Notes under the pieces: model-generated
Database searches by the model: none
Seen by the model: only the letters and a program-made list of their open reading frames with translations
What the model was told of the DNA's origin: nothing
Position numbers and translations under genes: made by a program
From: Lampris incognitus
Taxonomy: Eukaryota; Chordata; Actinopteri; Lampriformes; Lampridae
Length of the DNA: 64,000 nucleotides
NCBI RefSeq assembly: GCF_029633865.1
Contig: NC_079216.1
Coordinates: 62,909,006 to 62,973,005 of the forward strand
Reading direction: 5' to 3'
Part shown: piece after piece, positions 35,536-48,303 of the stretch
How the letters are laid out: every line of letters starts with the position of its first letter
Position numbering within the stretch: the stretch's first letter is position 1

Positions 35536-37626
35536 AATGTCTCCATGGAAACAACCCCCATACTCTCTGGGAAATACCTCATGCTTCGCTGAGCATAAGC
35601 TGTTGCACTTCACGGAGAGGGGAAAAAATCCTGAGTTACAACTTTTGGGGTTTCTATGGCAACCATTATAATTGGAAGACACTGGTTTGGTTTGCTAGGC
35701 CAGGTTTTTTCGTTGCCGGCCGCCCCGCTGGATGTGGACGGCGACCCCCATCCGGTCAGTGTGTTTGCCTCTTACTCTCGCTGCGGTCATAATGCAAAAC
35801 TTTGTAAAGTTGTGGTCACGGCGTTTACTGATGTTTCCACAACGGACGCAGGGCGCGCTGTGTAATTCGATCAAATATTTGTGCTTTGAAAACTTCTTGA
35901 ATAAATTTCAATTCCGCTACTTTCGATAGCGCCGCACAAATCCTCTGTTGCAAGACACGATGCTGAACGTGAACCTCCTGGGCAGCAGCAGTTTGGCCGG
36001 AAGACCGAGGCAGCCGAACACTAATCTGGCACTATGGCGGCTAGTCCACCGTGTGGCGTAAACCCACTTCACTGCAGCTCTGCTGTTTTAGATTGGTTTG
36101 CTAAACTGTGGTTGACTTTAAGCGATGGTGTGAATAATATGCATTGATTTCACTCCATTTGGAAGTCCGGTCAGAGCTCTCAGAGCATTTTCTTCACGAT
36201 GTCATACTTAACACATGCTGTGCAATAATTGGGAGGTCAACTCAAAACTGCCCAAATAAGCTGGGAATTCTACCCCGGACATCTCTTGCGCAAGGGGGAG
36301 ATAGTCGATACCGCTGGTTAACCTTGAGGACAAAGGGATAAGAAGAACAGACACGCCAGCTGTTCACACAGGGTGGTTTACACGGGCGCAGTGAAGTGTA
36401 AAATCAGTTTGTGGACGTTCCTCAAATGTCAGGGCCGTCTCTGCACCGTAGCTTAGCAATGAGCTCCGGCTGTGTGCGTGTTGTTGTGTGGGTGTGTGTG
36501 TGTATAGAAGACCTTTGTGTTTCTTCTTAGTGAATGGACTTTGTGTTGCAGTAACAAATTAGATTTGCGATGTATTTCAAAATGCACAAACAAATTCAAA
36601 GCTCATGTGGGCCCAACAGTCACCTGGAGCCAAACAATGCCAGAGAGTGTGCGTTTCTGACTCATTATGTTTGTGATTTTTTTAAAAAAAATTATTTTCA
36701 CCGAGCTCATTCTGTAAATGAGGGCCGTGTTGTCAGGTGGACTGTGCAGATTGTCCGGATTAAAGCTAAGTTCGTACCGCGAGCCCCGCATTGAACCCCC
36801 GTGTGAAAAGGCCGAAGCGTTCGTTTCTCCCCACGTTTGCACGTTCGAGGCCTACGGTGAACCGTCTCGTGTGCTTTGGGCCACGCAACTTGAGGACGAA
36901 CCGTGTTGTGACGGGATGCTCCCGCTCGCTTACACGTCGGCCTTATTGTGCCGCCGATTAGGAACATACATGGGAGTCGCCCTATGGACGTCAGCAGGCT
37001 GACGGGCTGAAAGGAGCCTTTGTAAAAAAAAAGCCCGTCCGTGTCCGGCAAAAATAGACGCGTTGTGCGACCAGTCCTAAACTGGATTAGCCTCCATGGG
37101 GTCACGGTTCGGGAAACAGTCTGCGGACATGTTGTTTCTGCTGATGAGCGGTGCTGCGGCCTTCAGCATCAGCCGGCTTGTTGTGCGCTGTGAAGTCCTG
37201 ATGCAAGACAGTGGAACCTTAACACATGCGACCGTGTTTTAGACAGCCATGCATGCAGACCGGGGGGGGGCTGGGGGGGCAGTGGGGGGGCAGACAACTA
37301 ATCAAGTCACTCTTTTTAAGACGATGACTCAAAAAACAGTTGTGTTTGAAAGCTGTTTGCAGCAAATGGAAAGCGGAGCACGTAGCGGCTTTACAGTAGA
37401 GGCGGTCTGTCAGTAATTAAGAACGGACATGTCTTCAATAAACTTCAGAAACGGGTTTGAACACTGATTTTTTTTTTTTTTAACGAGGGACTGAAATGTG
37501 GGATGCGGGCCACTGGCGGGCGTCCCACAAATAGCTACCAAAGTGACTTTGATTATTTTTATGAAAGGAAAAACTTGATTTGTTTTAAATCCGAAGGGAA
37601 CGCAATTACGCGTGTTTTTGTTGCAG

Positions 37627-37657
<31 letters not shown>

Positions 37658-37914
37658 GTGGCAAGGGTGCAAAATAAAAGACGGGGACTCTTGCCTCTGG
37701 GTGCGATATTGAAGCCGTAGCGTTCAGGTGGAGGACGACGACTCCACAGGCGGTACACACTTTTCATCGACACTGCAGAAGCAGGAGACATGAGTCCGAC
37801 ATCCTGCATGAAATGGGGAGACGCCATCGCTTCACACGCAGAAACACATGCCGTGAAATGGACAAAACACAAGATACTAGATAAGATACTAGCAATCAGT
37901 CATGGAGAGTCCAC

Positions 37915-37947
<33 letters not shown>

Positions 37948-38720
37948 GGTGAAAAGCTTGATACACAAATAATGTCAAGTTGATTAAAAACACTTCTCAG
38001 AGGTAATTGGGAATGGATTTTTTTTTAATAACCTGGAAAACACTCTTGAAATTAGTAATGGCGCACTGTCCAACATAAATTCGGATCATAACAAAGCGTA
38101 ATCTAAGGTTTCTGAAATGGTTCAACAGATTTACAGCACGGGTACGGTAACAAGGGACACTCTGCAAACTCCGCTGATAATCTTGTTGATTAAAGCAAAT
38201 GGACACAAACGGCACACAATGTGCCTCTTGTGGCGTGTCTGACAAATGTCCACAGTGTGTTTGTCGTCCTCAGCTTGATATTTTGGCCTTTTAGTCCGGC
38301 TTTCGATCACTGTCACGTTTGGTGGGCCTTTTTTTTGTGCGTGCTGCTGAGCCGTCATCGCCGCCGGGCTCTCGCTCGATCTGAAAATGCACTTTGACGA
38401 GTTAAAAAAAAAAAAAATCCACCCAGATCGGATCTGTGGAAAATGGTACGCCGACCGACGAGACAGATCGTAATCGTAACGATTTGCCACGGCATTACAT
38501 TCAAAAAGGGAAGCGGCGGGGGGGGGGGGGGGGTTACTGTGTGGCGTGACATCCAGAAAACAAACAACCCTTCCTGAGACAAAAAGGTCAACCGTCGGCG
38601 GAGACACGTTACACGCCACCGGGCTTGTCACATTTCTACATACACACACATATATATGTATGTATATGTATACATAATATAGATGTGTATATGACTGTTA
38701 TTTTTACTTTCCTCCCCCAT
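35536..38720 (+). other. Displaced st8sia2 3' region and intergenic DNA
   Basis: The sequence that would follow the st8sia2 stop if the ERV were absent resumes at 35536. AATAAA signals on + occur near 35899, 37436 and 37670, any of which could have ended the original transcript. It holds a CA repeat (about 37627-37654), a TA repeat (about 37918-37947) and a mixed TA/CA repeat (38640-38690). No coding frame is convincing. Confidence 0.5.
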
Positions 38721-39926
38721 TTTTAATGTATCCAGTAGAAGTTACGCTTTGATTCGAGTGCGGTTTTGATCCGGACGAAGAAGAGAGAGACAGATAACGC
38801 AGCCGTGAGAAGGTTCCTATTTAAGCTTGGCCACTTTAGTGTCAAGCGGCGGTGTTATTCGGGTCGTTTAACTCCTTCTTTCTGCTCTTCGTCTCGCCTC
38901 TTACGAGTGAGACGTTCACACCTTTGAAGCTGATCAAAAAAAAAAGAATGATACAGACATTCGATGAATGAATGAATGAATGAATACCTTAGAAAACATG
39001 TTTGTGGTACATAGCATGTTGTAGAGATGAGGAAGCAGGCTGGCGTTACGGTTACAGAGACTCTGGCGTAACCGGAGGGCTACAGGCCGGTAGCCACCTG
39101 TCTTTACCCACTGTAGACCCGCTCCGGACCAAAGTGTCAGTCTGAAAGGCGAAAACGTCAATATACGAATACTTTGGCTTCAAAACCCGCCTTGAGCATT
39201 CCCGTCACATAGAGGAGCCATTTTGTCAAAAAAAAAAAAAAAATGACTTGCCAGATTCAGTTTTCTGATAAAACGATCGCCAAGAAGGATTAAAGCCTGA
39301 CATTCCTGCAGCCTCCGACTCCCAACGTGAACAGTGGACCCCTTTAAAAAAAGGAAAACAGCCGATATAGCAGCAACATTGGAGTCTCTGCAACGCCACA
39401 CGGTGAAAAGAAACGTACACGTACTCCATCCAACAAGGAAGGAAAACCTCAAATAGTCAATATGTACAAAGAAGGGGTTGGTTTGTCAATTGAAAATAAT
39501 TAGTAGTACAGAAAAAGTATACGGTTGAAAAAATATCAGTCATATCATCAGATGCATAGCAATAACAGTGTGCAAACATACATATGAACCAATGACGCTC
39601 TCGGGATGATCCCGGCATTGGAGATGATCATTACACTGTGTGCAGATGGTAGCCTCGCAGCAGGCAGTGACTATAAAGACTTCCCCTAAGAAACAGCAAT
39701 CCTTTAGCTTCAGTGTAACAGTGAGATATAAATTACAATAATTTAAAAAAAAGAAGAAGTGAAAATAGGTATTTCTTAATGAACAGTCAAGGAATCAATT
39801 TGAGGCAAAAAAAAAAAAAAAAGAAAAGAAAAAAAATCTGCATGTGAACTGCTCACACCCTTTAAACAAAGCTAAAAGCCATGTGCAAGCATCACGAGAA
39901 AGTGGCTGATTTGGTAAGACTTGGCA

Positions 39927-39960
<34 letters not shown>

Positions 39961-40040
39961 CAGTGGTGTATGATTAGAAAATCATTTCCGTTGTGCAGGT
40001 TTAAAAAGCTGTCATCAGATAATGTGGTCCTCGCCGGCGT
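38721..40040 (-). other. fam174b: Likely fam174b 3' UTR and adjoining DNA
   Basis: This follows the fam174b stop codon on the reverse strand. It contains A-runs (39228-39243, 39809-39835) and a CA repeat (39932-39959). I could not fix the polyadenylation site. Confidence 0.4.
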
Positions 40041-40044
40041 TCAC
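40041..40044 (-). CDS. fam174b: fam174b exon 3 (one coding base and stop)
   Basis: The acceptor ttctatttcag is followed by G-TGA, completing Arg136 and the stop. The human protein also ends ...KYR. It is placed by splice consensus and by the need for an immediate stop after KYR. Confidence 0.75.
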
Positions 40045-42554
40045 CTGAAATAGAAGTGAAAACTTGAGTTACTTCATGAAGTTTCACCACAGTTGAGTCT
40101 TGCTACTAGCCGCACGGCGTGCCATGAAACAACCCCGCAGAATCCTGTTTAACTTGGACATCCAGAATGTCAGGTAAACAGGAGGTCATATCTTCCTTTG
40201 AGGAAGTGGCTGTGCTAAAGAACAATTGAAAGGCGGAAGGGAGAAACCTGGTGTCAGCGTCTGAGTGTTACTAACATTGCCTATCTTTAAAACTGTTTAG
40301 AAGAATTTTCCCTCGCTTAAAAACAAACCCTGACTTCAAATTCTTAATTAAACTGCATAGTTCAATACAGCTTGGCCTAGACACGTAATTTTATCTCCAA
40401 CAGTACTCAACATGTTGTGTGTTTATAGTATTTATATAGCTACTACGGTTAAGAGGACAGAACCCTTGATAACTGCCTTAATAGCCAAACCCAAACAGTT
40501 TGGCCAACACATTCTTGTCACCCTACAAAAGGTCAATATATAACTGAGTCAATATTAGCCAAAGCTTTAACTTTGTCCTTGAGCTTTTCAAGGACTTCAG
40601 TGCGCATACTTTTACACAAGCCACAACAAACATCTCAAGCTGTCGTTTGAAGGCGACCATGTGACCAAGGCTATATTCCCAAAAGAGGGGAGGACCCCTT
40701 TTTCCGCAGCCTATTGACACTGCTCAGCTGAAGCCAAGGGACATCTAAACAACCCCTGACCCTGTAGAGTTAGTGTACGTACACGTAAACTAGAAAAATA
40801 CGAACATACTGACACAAGCAGGCCGCAGAGGCCTCTTACGTCCGTGACACGTCCGGTTGATACCCAAATATCCACTTGGCAGTGCGCACGGCGGAGAAGA
40901 CTACGATGTCCCACGACGCGAGACGTTTTGGGACGGTGACGTCACCGCTCATTTCCGGAGGTGTCCTTTAAAGCAGTGGTTCTCCACCTTTTTGGGGTCC
41001 TGGACCCCCTGCGTATTTTTGATCTACCCTGAGGACCCCTCCACCTGATCTTGGGGGAGGGGGGTTGCAATTTGATAGAAACAGCAGAAACTGCATTTTA
41101 AATTGCATTATAGCATTTATTCACTCTTTGGGGCAAAAATAAGAGCTTTCAGTTGTAACTTAGATATAGTTAACAAAACAGAGTTCTTATGCAGTAACTT
41201 TCAGATATATGTAACAAAACAGAATATGTATTCAGTAACTTTCAGATATATGTAACAACACAGAATATGTATTCAGTAACTTTCAGATATATGTAACAAA
41301 ACAGAATATGTATTCAGTAACTTTCAGATATATGTAACAACAGAATTTTTACGCAGTAACTTTTAACAATGCAAACGGGAGCGAGATCTCTTATTAAAAT
41401 ACAATAAATTACACTTGTGAAACAGATGTAATTAGAGAAAAAAGTCCTGTTACCCTTTATAGTTTAGGTAGATAAAGGTCTCGGTCACATCTGAGCAAAA
41501 TAATCCTATTTCTATAAACGTCACAGGCTCTTTTTTTTTAAAGATATGTTATTTTCACGGACCCATTGCAATTACACCACGGACCACTAGGGGTCCGCGG
41601 ACCCCCGGTTGAGAAACACTGCTTTAAAGTGCGTGTACGACGAGAGCAAAGCGTCATAACGTGGGCAAGAACGACCCGAGACGCTTGTTAAATACAGGCA
41701 CAGAGGAAGACCATTCTGAACTCCATTAAACACAATAACAATAATAACCCACCTGTACTTGACGTCGAACAGGGTCGAGTCGTCCTCGTCGTCGTTCTCC
41801 TCGTTGAGAGGGGCCATCTCGACGCGCTCTGCTGGAGTAGTGATGATGTCATATTTTCGTGTTTTTCTAATTCGTCGCCCGGATCTATAGAAAGCAGTGG
41901 GAAATGGGGGGAGGGGGGGAGACAAGTTTTGCATCATCAGATAGGGCTCCTACTTCACCATCATCTTCCTCGGGACGGAGCAGCCTAAAATTAACTCTTA
42001 GGCGACCCGTTGTTGAATCAAGCTCGCGCACATCTGTTAATTAAGGCTGACCGCTATCAGAAACGGGGGGGGGGGTCACGGTGTCCCAAAGGCTTAATTT
42101 AAACTATATACAGCCGCTGACAACTCTGACGGTCTACAATAACATTACACGGACCCCCCACAGCTGTGAGGGGTCCCCCCCCACCACCCCAGCTGTGAGG
42201 GGTCCCCATGGGGGTTCGTGCAAGATGCCAGCACAAAAATAAAAACACTACACGTCACGTGGTCCCCTCGGTACAATACCTGATTATTTTGACGACCAGG
42301 CACGTGACGAGGACAGCCGTGAGCACGCAGATGGCGAAGACGACGTTCTTGAGAGCGGGCAGGTACGTCAGCAGAGAGGAGACGCGCGACTCGGCGGCGT
42401 CGGTGCCGTTGTGCGCCGCCTCGCCTTCCAGGACGGACGCCGTGGCGTTGAGCCGCGTCGGGCTGGGGGGCAGAGTCGGGGGCTCGGCGCGGACCCCCCA
42501 GGCCGCCGCCGCCGCCGCCACGGCACAAGTCAGGATCGCCGCATACGTCACCAT
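40041..42554 (-). CDS. fam174b: FAM174B membrane protein, three coding exons
   Basis: Coding exons on the reverse strand are 42554-42280, 41884-41753 and 40044-40041, with GT-AG junctions, both introns in phase 2, 411 nt, 136 residues (human about 159). Residues 1-23 form a signal peptide. A short, poorly conserved luminal part has sequons at Asn36 and Asn49. A membrane span runs at about 71-91 ([20 protein letters not shown]). The cytosolic tail is highly conserved ([20 protein letters not shown], then an acidic stretch and LFDVKYR). The start at 42554 was chosen over an in-frame ATG at 42902 because it opens the signal peptide and has a strong context (gcgccATGG). The family is linked to Golgi membrane integrity, but its molecular role is not established. 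The orientation opposite to st8sia2 matches human 15q26. Confidence 0.92.
40974..41621. mobile_element. hAT-type MITE, family 2, in fam174b intron 2
   Basis: A 648-bp element has ends CAGTGGTTCTCCACCTTTTT and the inverted ccccggttgagaaacactg. A perfect 8-bp target duplication CTTTAAAG is at 40966-40973 and 41622-41629. Inside are about four copies of a 41-bp unit (cagtaactttcagatatatg). There is no coding sequence. A sister copy is at 54742-55305. Confidence 0.92.
41753..41884 (-). CDS. fam174b: fam174b exon 2
   Basis: The conserved cytosolic tail from [12 protein letters not shown] to KY, plus two bases of the final Arg. The acceptor is gctttctatag and the donor CAG|gtgggt. Reading through the donor would add nonconserved residues, so the splice is preferred. 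Confidence 0.92.
42280..42554 (-). CDS. fam174b: fam174b exon 1
   Basis: Signal peptide, luminal region and transmembrane span, ending KII plus two bases of Arg92. The donor is CAG|gtattg. Confidence 0.9.
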
Positions 42555-43080
42555 GGCGCCGGGGAAACGGCGCGTCGTCTCGCCGCCGGTATCGGCGGAG
42601 CGCGTCCTTGAAGCGGATTCTCGGAGCCAGCTGGGGAGGAGGAGGCGGAGGAGGAGGAGGAGGCGGCGGGGGGGGGGCGCTAAAAGCGGAGCCGCACAAC
42701 ACCCGTCGCCGTGCGTCCTACCCGAGCGCGTCCGGACGGCGGCCGCGCTGCTCGGGGCTTCTGATGGTTGCCTCGGAAACGCGTTTCTCCTGCGAGCCGT
42801 CGCTTCGGGCTGCTGCTGCAGCGCCTCCCTGATTGCATTAGCAGCGCAGGGATGAGGATTAACCTCCCCTACCGGAAGCGCTCCGTCTGTGGGCTTGGCC
42901 ACGCTCCGTGATGCTGGGGGGGGGGGGTGGTGAATTGCTCTGCCTCTCCCGTTTAATTACACCAGTGGCAGTTGTCATGACGGCAATCCGCTGCCCGGGG
43001 TTTCCAGAGGGGGGGGGGGGAGGGGGCCCGGGGGGGGGGGCCTCGCCCCGATCACCGTTATGATAGCCGGTCTCATCACG
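42555..43080 (-). promoter_or_regulatory. fam174b: CpG-rich promoter region of fam174b
   Basis: A GC-rich stretch with many CpG, a GGA/GGC repeat (about 42632-42677) and long G-runs (43009-43040) lies upstream of the start. No TATA box is evident and the transcription start is not placeable. Confidence 0.55.
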
Positions 43081-44021
43081 CCCATCTCTCTAATGCAATC
43101 GTTTTACTATGACGTTTTCAACAACCAATGGGGTTTCTGCAACCCACGGGTGAGCAGAAATAGGCAAACTAATTCAGAAAACAGACGATAGGAAGTAGGT
43201 TTTACTCTAATCTTAATTCGTGCAACAACAACAAAATATGTGTTTATAGCCCCTCAGTGGGGTTACCGTTCGTTTGTTGGGACACAATAAAACAAAACAG
43301 AGGCCCCCTGACTTTGTCTCGTTTTATTTGTTTTTTTGCACTTCTGAGAGTAAATTGTGAACCCACCGAGTGAGGTTACATTACGTGTGTGTGTGTGTGG
43401 GAGGGGGGGCACTCGATTTAATTAATGCACACCAGATGGCAGCATACAATCACAAGCAAGTCCCAGGGGGGAAAGGGGTATAGAGGGTTGTAAAATTCTG
43501 CAGCGATGTTTTACTGCTGATACAACAAACAGCTGCCGCCGCTACAGTGCAGCCTACCGGTGTGTCTGGTATACGCCCGATAGTTCACAGCACTTTGGAC
43601 AGTTGTAGGCCTACGTAAGGACGTATTTTCAGTGAATTGAAGAGCACACATAGCACAGCCTGCAACAGAAGACAGGGAGACTCGTACAGAGCTGTGGAAG
43701 AACAGAGTGGTCTAATTTAAAGAGTCGTTACACAGTCAACGAAGATTTTGAGCGGGGAAACTGAAAGATATCACTTTACTCCAACGAAAGACAAACATCC
43801 ATGGATGTTTGCATCTCCCAGCATTGTGCCCCCTGCTGGTTGAACTCTGTCAAAGGCATGCGGTCCTTAGGGTCGTGTCTTAGTCCACAGACGGGTCAGA
43901 CTTGCAACAACAACCAAAAAAAAAAGAAGTATGGAAGCAGAGTACAGGGTTCGAGATGTAATGTGAGTTTTGCGGGGTTCTCTAAAATAACTAACATTAG
44001 GGGTGGAGATACATATCTAAA

Positions 44022-44064
<43 letters not shown>

Positions 44065-44093
44065 TTCACCACTCATTACTTGGTCCAACACTT

Positions 44094-44162
<69 letters not shown>
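44022..44162. repeat. GA, CT and CA dinucleotide microsatellites
   Basis: A GA run (about 38 bp), a 32-bp spacer, then CT followed by about 56 bp of CA. The GA and CT tracts face each other and could pair as a hairpin. Confidence 0.95.
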
Positions 44163-44165
<3 letters not shown>

Positions 44166-44253
44166 CTTGAAAAATTTGTATCACGCAGATTGCAGCGACC
44201 TGAAACTGCTGGAGATGCTGCGATATTGCGACAACAAAGTTTCAACAGCCTGA

Positions 44254-44409
<156 letters not shown>

Positions 44410-45356
44410 TGAAGTAACTGACTACATACAACACAACACACAGCGCGATCCATTATTCTGGAGCAACAGATAAGCGATAGTCACATGTATCTCAGCCAAT
44501 GTTTTTACTATTTTAGTGTAGCTACATAAAGCTTAAGCAGACAGAAAAATACACACATACAATAGCCAAGTAAAACGTAAAAGCCACCCTATCGCCTCTA
44601 CGCAGACAAAATAAGACCACCGTGATCTGTTTTCAGCAGGCTGCGGTCGCGGTCCTGGAAAGTCCGATGTCCTTTATCCAAGATTGGACGAACAGCTGAG
44701 GGTCAAATTTGAGGCCATATTTTCAAACTTTGTACGAGGTCACCAGACAGACCCCCGTCAGCAGCCGCGGTCTATTTTCGCCGGCATGGTCGCTAGTCTG
44801 TACTACTACTTTCTATTCAGTATTATAAGGATCATGTTGGCTGATACACGTGCCGGCTTCCTTCCAGATGTGTTCCAACGTTTGTGGCTCGCGCGCTCCC
44901 AACAGGCATAGTTCGCGCAATATTCTACTGCGCCACCCTGTGGCTTGGTGGTGACGTGCAGCCACGCTATCATTCACGAGAGAATATGATGCATGTAGTT
45001 CTTTTGGAAAACGTCTTTCTTTTTGCCTATTTATCTCGTCGACTTGCATAATACTCATTACATTGAAAAATAAGTTATTTACGAATAAAAACTGGTTACT
45101 GTTAATGTATTTGCGACCCCACAGGTGTATGATTTTACTGCTTTCGTGGGAGCTCAGACCCCACCTTATGGGAGCGCAGCTCCCACATAACTCGAACTCA
45201 GGTTGAGTAAATGGTACAATCCTAGAGATTTCCATTCAAATAATGTCATTTTTATACTTTCAAATATTTTATGTTGGTACTTTACAAAGGCTAAACCAGA
45301 AATATTCAACTCATTATGCTACTACTACTATTGCTACTACTACTACTACTACTGCT

Positions 45357-46200
45357 ATTTTCAGATGCTCCCGTTAGGGGGCGCCACAGCGAATCATCCA
45401 TTTCCATCTCTTCCTGTCCTCTGCATCTTCCTCTGTCACACCAGCCACCTGCATGTCCTCCCTCACCACATCCAGAAACCTCCTCTTTGGTGTTCCTCTT
45501 CTCCTCTTCCCTGGCAGCTCCATATTCAGCATCCTTCTCCCAATATACCCAGCATCTCTCCTCTGCACATGTCCAAACCATCTCAATCTTGCCTCTCTTG
45601 CTCTGTCTCCAAACCGTCCAACCTGAGCTGTCCCTCTAGTGTACCCGTTCTCCCTGTTCTTCTTCGTCACACTCCCCATGAAAATCTTAGCATCTTCAAC
45701 TCTGCCGCCTCCAGCTCCACCTCCTGTCTTTTAGTCAATGCCACCACCTGGTCTCACAACCGTCTTGTAAATCTTCCCTTTAACTCTTGCTGGTAAACTT
45801 CTGTCACAAGTCCCTCCTGACACTCTTCTCCACCCACTCCATCCTGCCTGCACCTCTCTTCTTCACCTCTCTTCCACACACAGTATACCTACCTTTCTTT
45901 CCATCATATCAGCCAGCGCTCTCCCTTTACCAGCCATAGTGCCAACGTTCAAAGTTCTGACTCTCACCTCCTCAATCTTACCCTTCTCCTCTCCCATTGC
46001 CTCTGGACAGGCCTTCCCCCTCTCCTTCTTCTTCACACAACAGTCGTATAGTTTTCACCGGCACCCTGCTGGCCGACAGTACGGTGGCGGTTGTTGGTAA
46101 CCTGGGCCTCGACCGATCCAGTGTGGAAATCGGATTTATGATCCGCATATTTGATTTGGCAAAAGTGAGGCAATCCTCCCCATTTATCCGGGCTTTGGAC
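45357..46200 (-). mobile_element. RTE-like LINE 3' end
   Basis: The reverse strand encodes a C-terminal LINE motif set: RGTAQVGRFGDRAREARLRW, FGHVQRRDAGYIGRRML and MELPGKRRRGTPKRRFLDVV. It ends at a TAG trinucleotide tail (45315-45357 as CTA on +). It is related to 13268-13905 and is 5'-truncated and frame-broken. The segment near 46045-46200 appears to continue the element. Confidence 0.75.
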
Positions 46201-47639
46201 TGGCACTAAGAACGCACTGGCTTGTGCATCCTCGGTGGCTGGGTTATTGTAGTGTTGGATGGTGCACAATCACGAGGCATGTCGCATTAGAACGGACATT
46301 TACTTAAGTCAAGGATCATGTAGGCAGCCACCATTACCTTTTCTTCCTCCGGTCAAAACAGGAAACCGCATATTAACATAGCACGAGGGTAACGTGAATA
46401 TCAATATAAACAGAGCACAGCAGTTATTCAACTCATCAATGCATTTGTACTTTACTTATTGCTGTTGGATAGGACTCACCCAGGATAAATAGCATGGCTC
46501 GTAGCATTTTATAACTTCACCATAGAAGCCAAATACAGGAGAATTAGGCAGGTAGCAGTAGGATTTGAGGAAGAAGGCAAGCTGTTGTGCCTTATGAACT
46601 GATAAGTTTGGGAAAGGCCCTTACAACATCAGTAGTTTAAACTCAGGCTCATACATTTGATTATTTATCTATTAATTCATTTGGCTCTGGGGTCAGGTAT
46701 TGGCAAAACCACACTGGCTACTGTTTCATTTGAAATGGATCTTGGGGATTCATAATGATAGAACTAATTCAGTTATCAGTATCACCATAGATGTCAGTAA
46801 ATCAAAACAGAATTTATATTACATCATCACAGTAAGAAGGCCAGAACTTCTTCACAAGTGCAGGCTGCTATGCTCTACAGGTTATTGTATGTCAATAGAA
46901 GGCTTATGGAACTTTCGTCTGTTCATAATTTGACCACACGACTCAATTTTTTAATGATTTTTCCATCTACCTCTTTGGTGCTAATGAGTACTGAGAATTG
47001 TTTCATGGCGAATAACAACTCCTTACTGCAGGTGTTACCTTGGGCAATGTCAAAAACGGCCATCTGTGGGGTAAATAAAAACAAATCTACACAGAAAGGC
47101 TACTTTTTGGAGATGTTGATGGTATACTGTCGATATACGCATGTTCTTCAGACTGGTTTGTCACAGTCAACGTTTGACACATTAACAATATAGAATGACC
47201 ACGTTGTTAACTTAAGCATAATGGGAAAGGAAAAAAAACGAACTGCTTGTTGACTTTCTGGGTGTGAGCATCCCTGGTCTCGGTTTGCAGCAGTCCCTCC
47301 CATTTTCTCTTTCTTTCGTTCTTTCTTTCAACACAATCTGGCATTTGTTCAGTTCAGTACCTAATTCACTTTTCACCGAATTTAAACTAACCCATGAGAC
47401 ACCCACTTGGTCAAGTAAAAGATGGGGAGATGAAGTTTGGCCTAAACAGCTGGGGAAGAGCGGACAACATGGACTCGGCAGTAGTGCAGGGGGCTAACGC
47501 TAATAAGATCTAAATTCTTACAAAATCAAAGACAAAACCACGGAGCTCGGAGAGGGGACAATTTAAGAGACAAGCCAACATAGAAAGTCCCCTTTTCATT
47601 CGGCGATTTCGACACGCAGTGGGGATCGTGTGTACACCC
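46201..47639. other. Intergenic, no recognised feature
   Basis: AT-rich sequence. The longest open frames (46700-46933 and 46858-47193 on +) show no family motif I know. The rightmost 200 bases may be the start of the LINE. Confidence 0.4.
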
Positions 47640-48303
47640 ACTGCCGACCCCCCCCCCCCTAGCCACATTAATAGTTGGGGTTCGTTTTCTCAGCGCAGCC
47701 ACCCAGTTTCCCTGGAGCCACAGTCCCTGATATCCTCAATACACTCCCGGGGTTGATCCGCTCGCTCCCGTCCTCCACCAGTCAAGTGGTCGTTCATGTG
47801 GGGACAGACGATGCAGCTCGTCAGCAGTCTGAATGAACCAAGAAGTTTTTATGGACCTTTTCAGCTTTTTAAGTAGGTGCGGAAAGTCTTGTTTTTATCT
47901 CAGTTCCTGTTCCCACACTGGGCCGTGGCGCGGGGCGTTTCAGCAGAATCCCCAGCCTGCACACACACACACACGGCTCTTCTCCGCCTGCACAGCCCAC
48001 AGTATTGGCTTTATTGACAAATGTAATCCCTTTTGGGATCATCTCTCCGTCTTCAGATCTGACAGAGTCCACCCAAACAGGCTGGGTAGCCAGATGCTAG
48101 CGTGCAACCAGCAATCCCACGCTTGACCTCTTCCACCTGTGGTGGCACAAGATGGTACTGTTCCGCCCGCTGAGTCCCTCCGCCGGCCTCATCTGCCATC
48201 GACCCTCCCGTCGGGAGTTTACCCATACAGACTATTAGGCACTGTGCCTCTCATCCGCACAATGTAGCTATGTTTAATGTATAAGCATACATTCATATAT
48301 ATA

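Noticed and set aside
42555-42902. In-frame 116-codon N-terminal extension of fam174b
   Set aside because: The extension is low-complexity and GC-driven, and would bury the signal peptide; the ATG at 42554 has a better context.
46700-47193. Two overlapping + frames of 77 and 111 codons
   Set aside because: No motif, no splice context, AT-rich composition; most likely chance.
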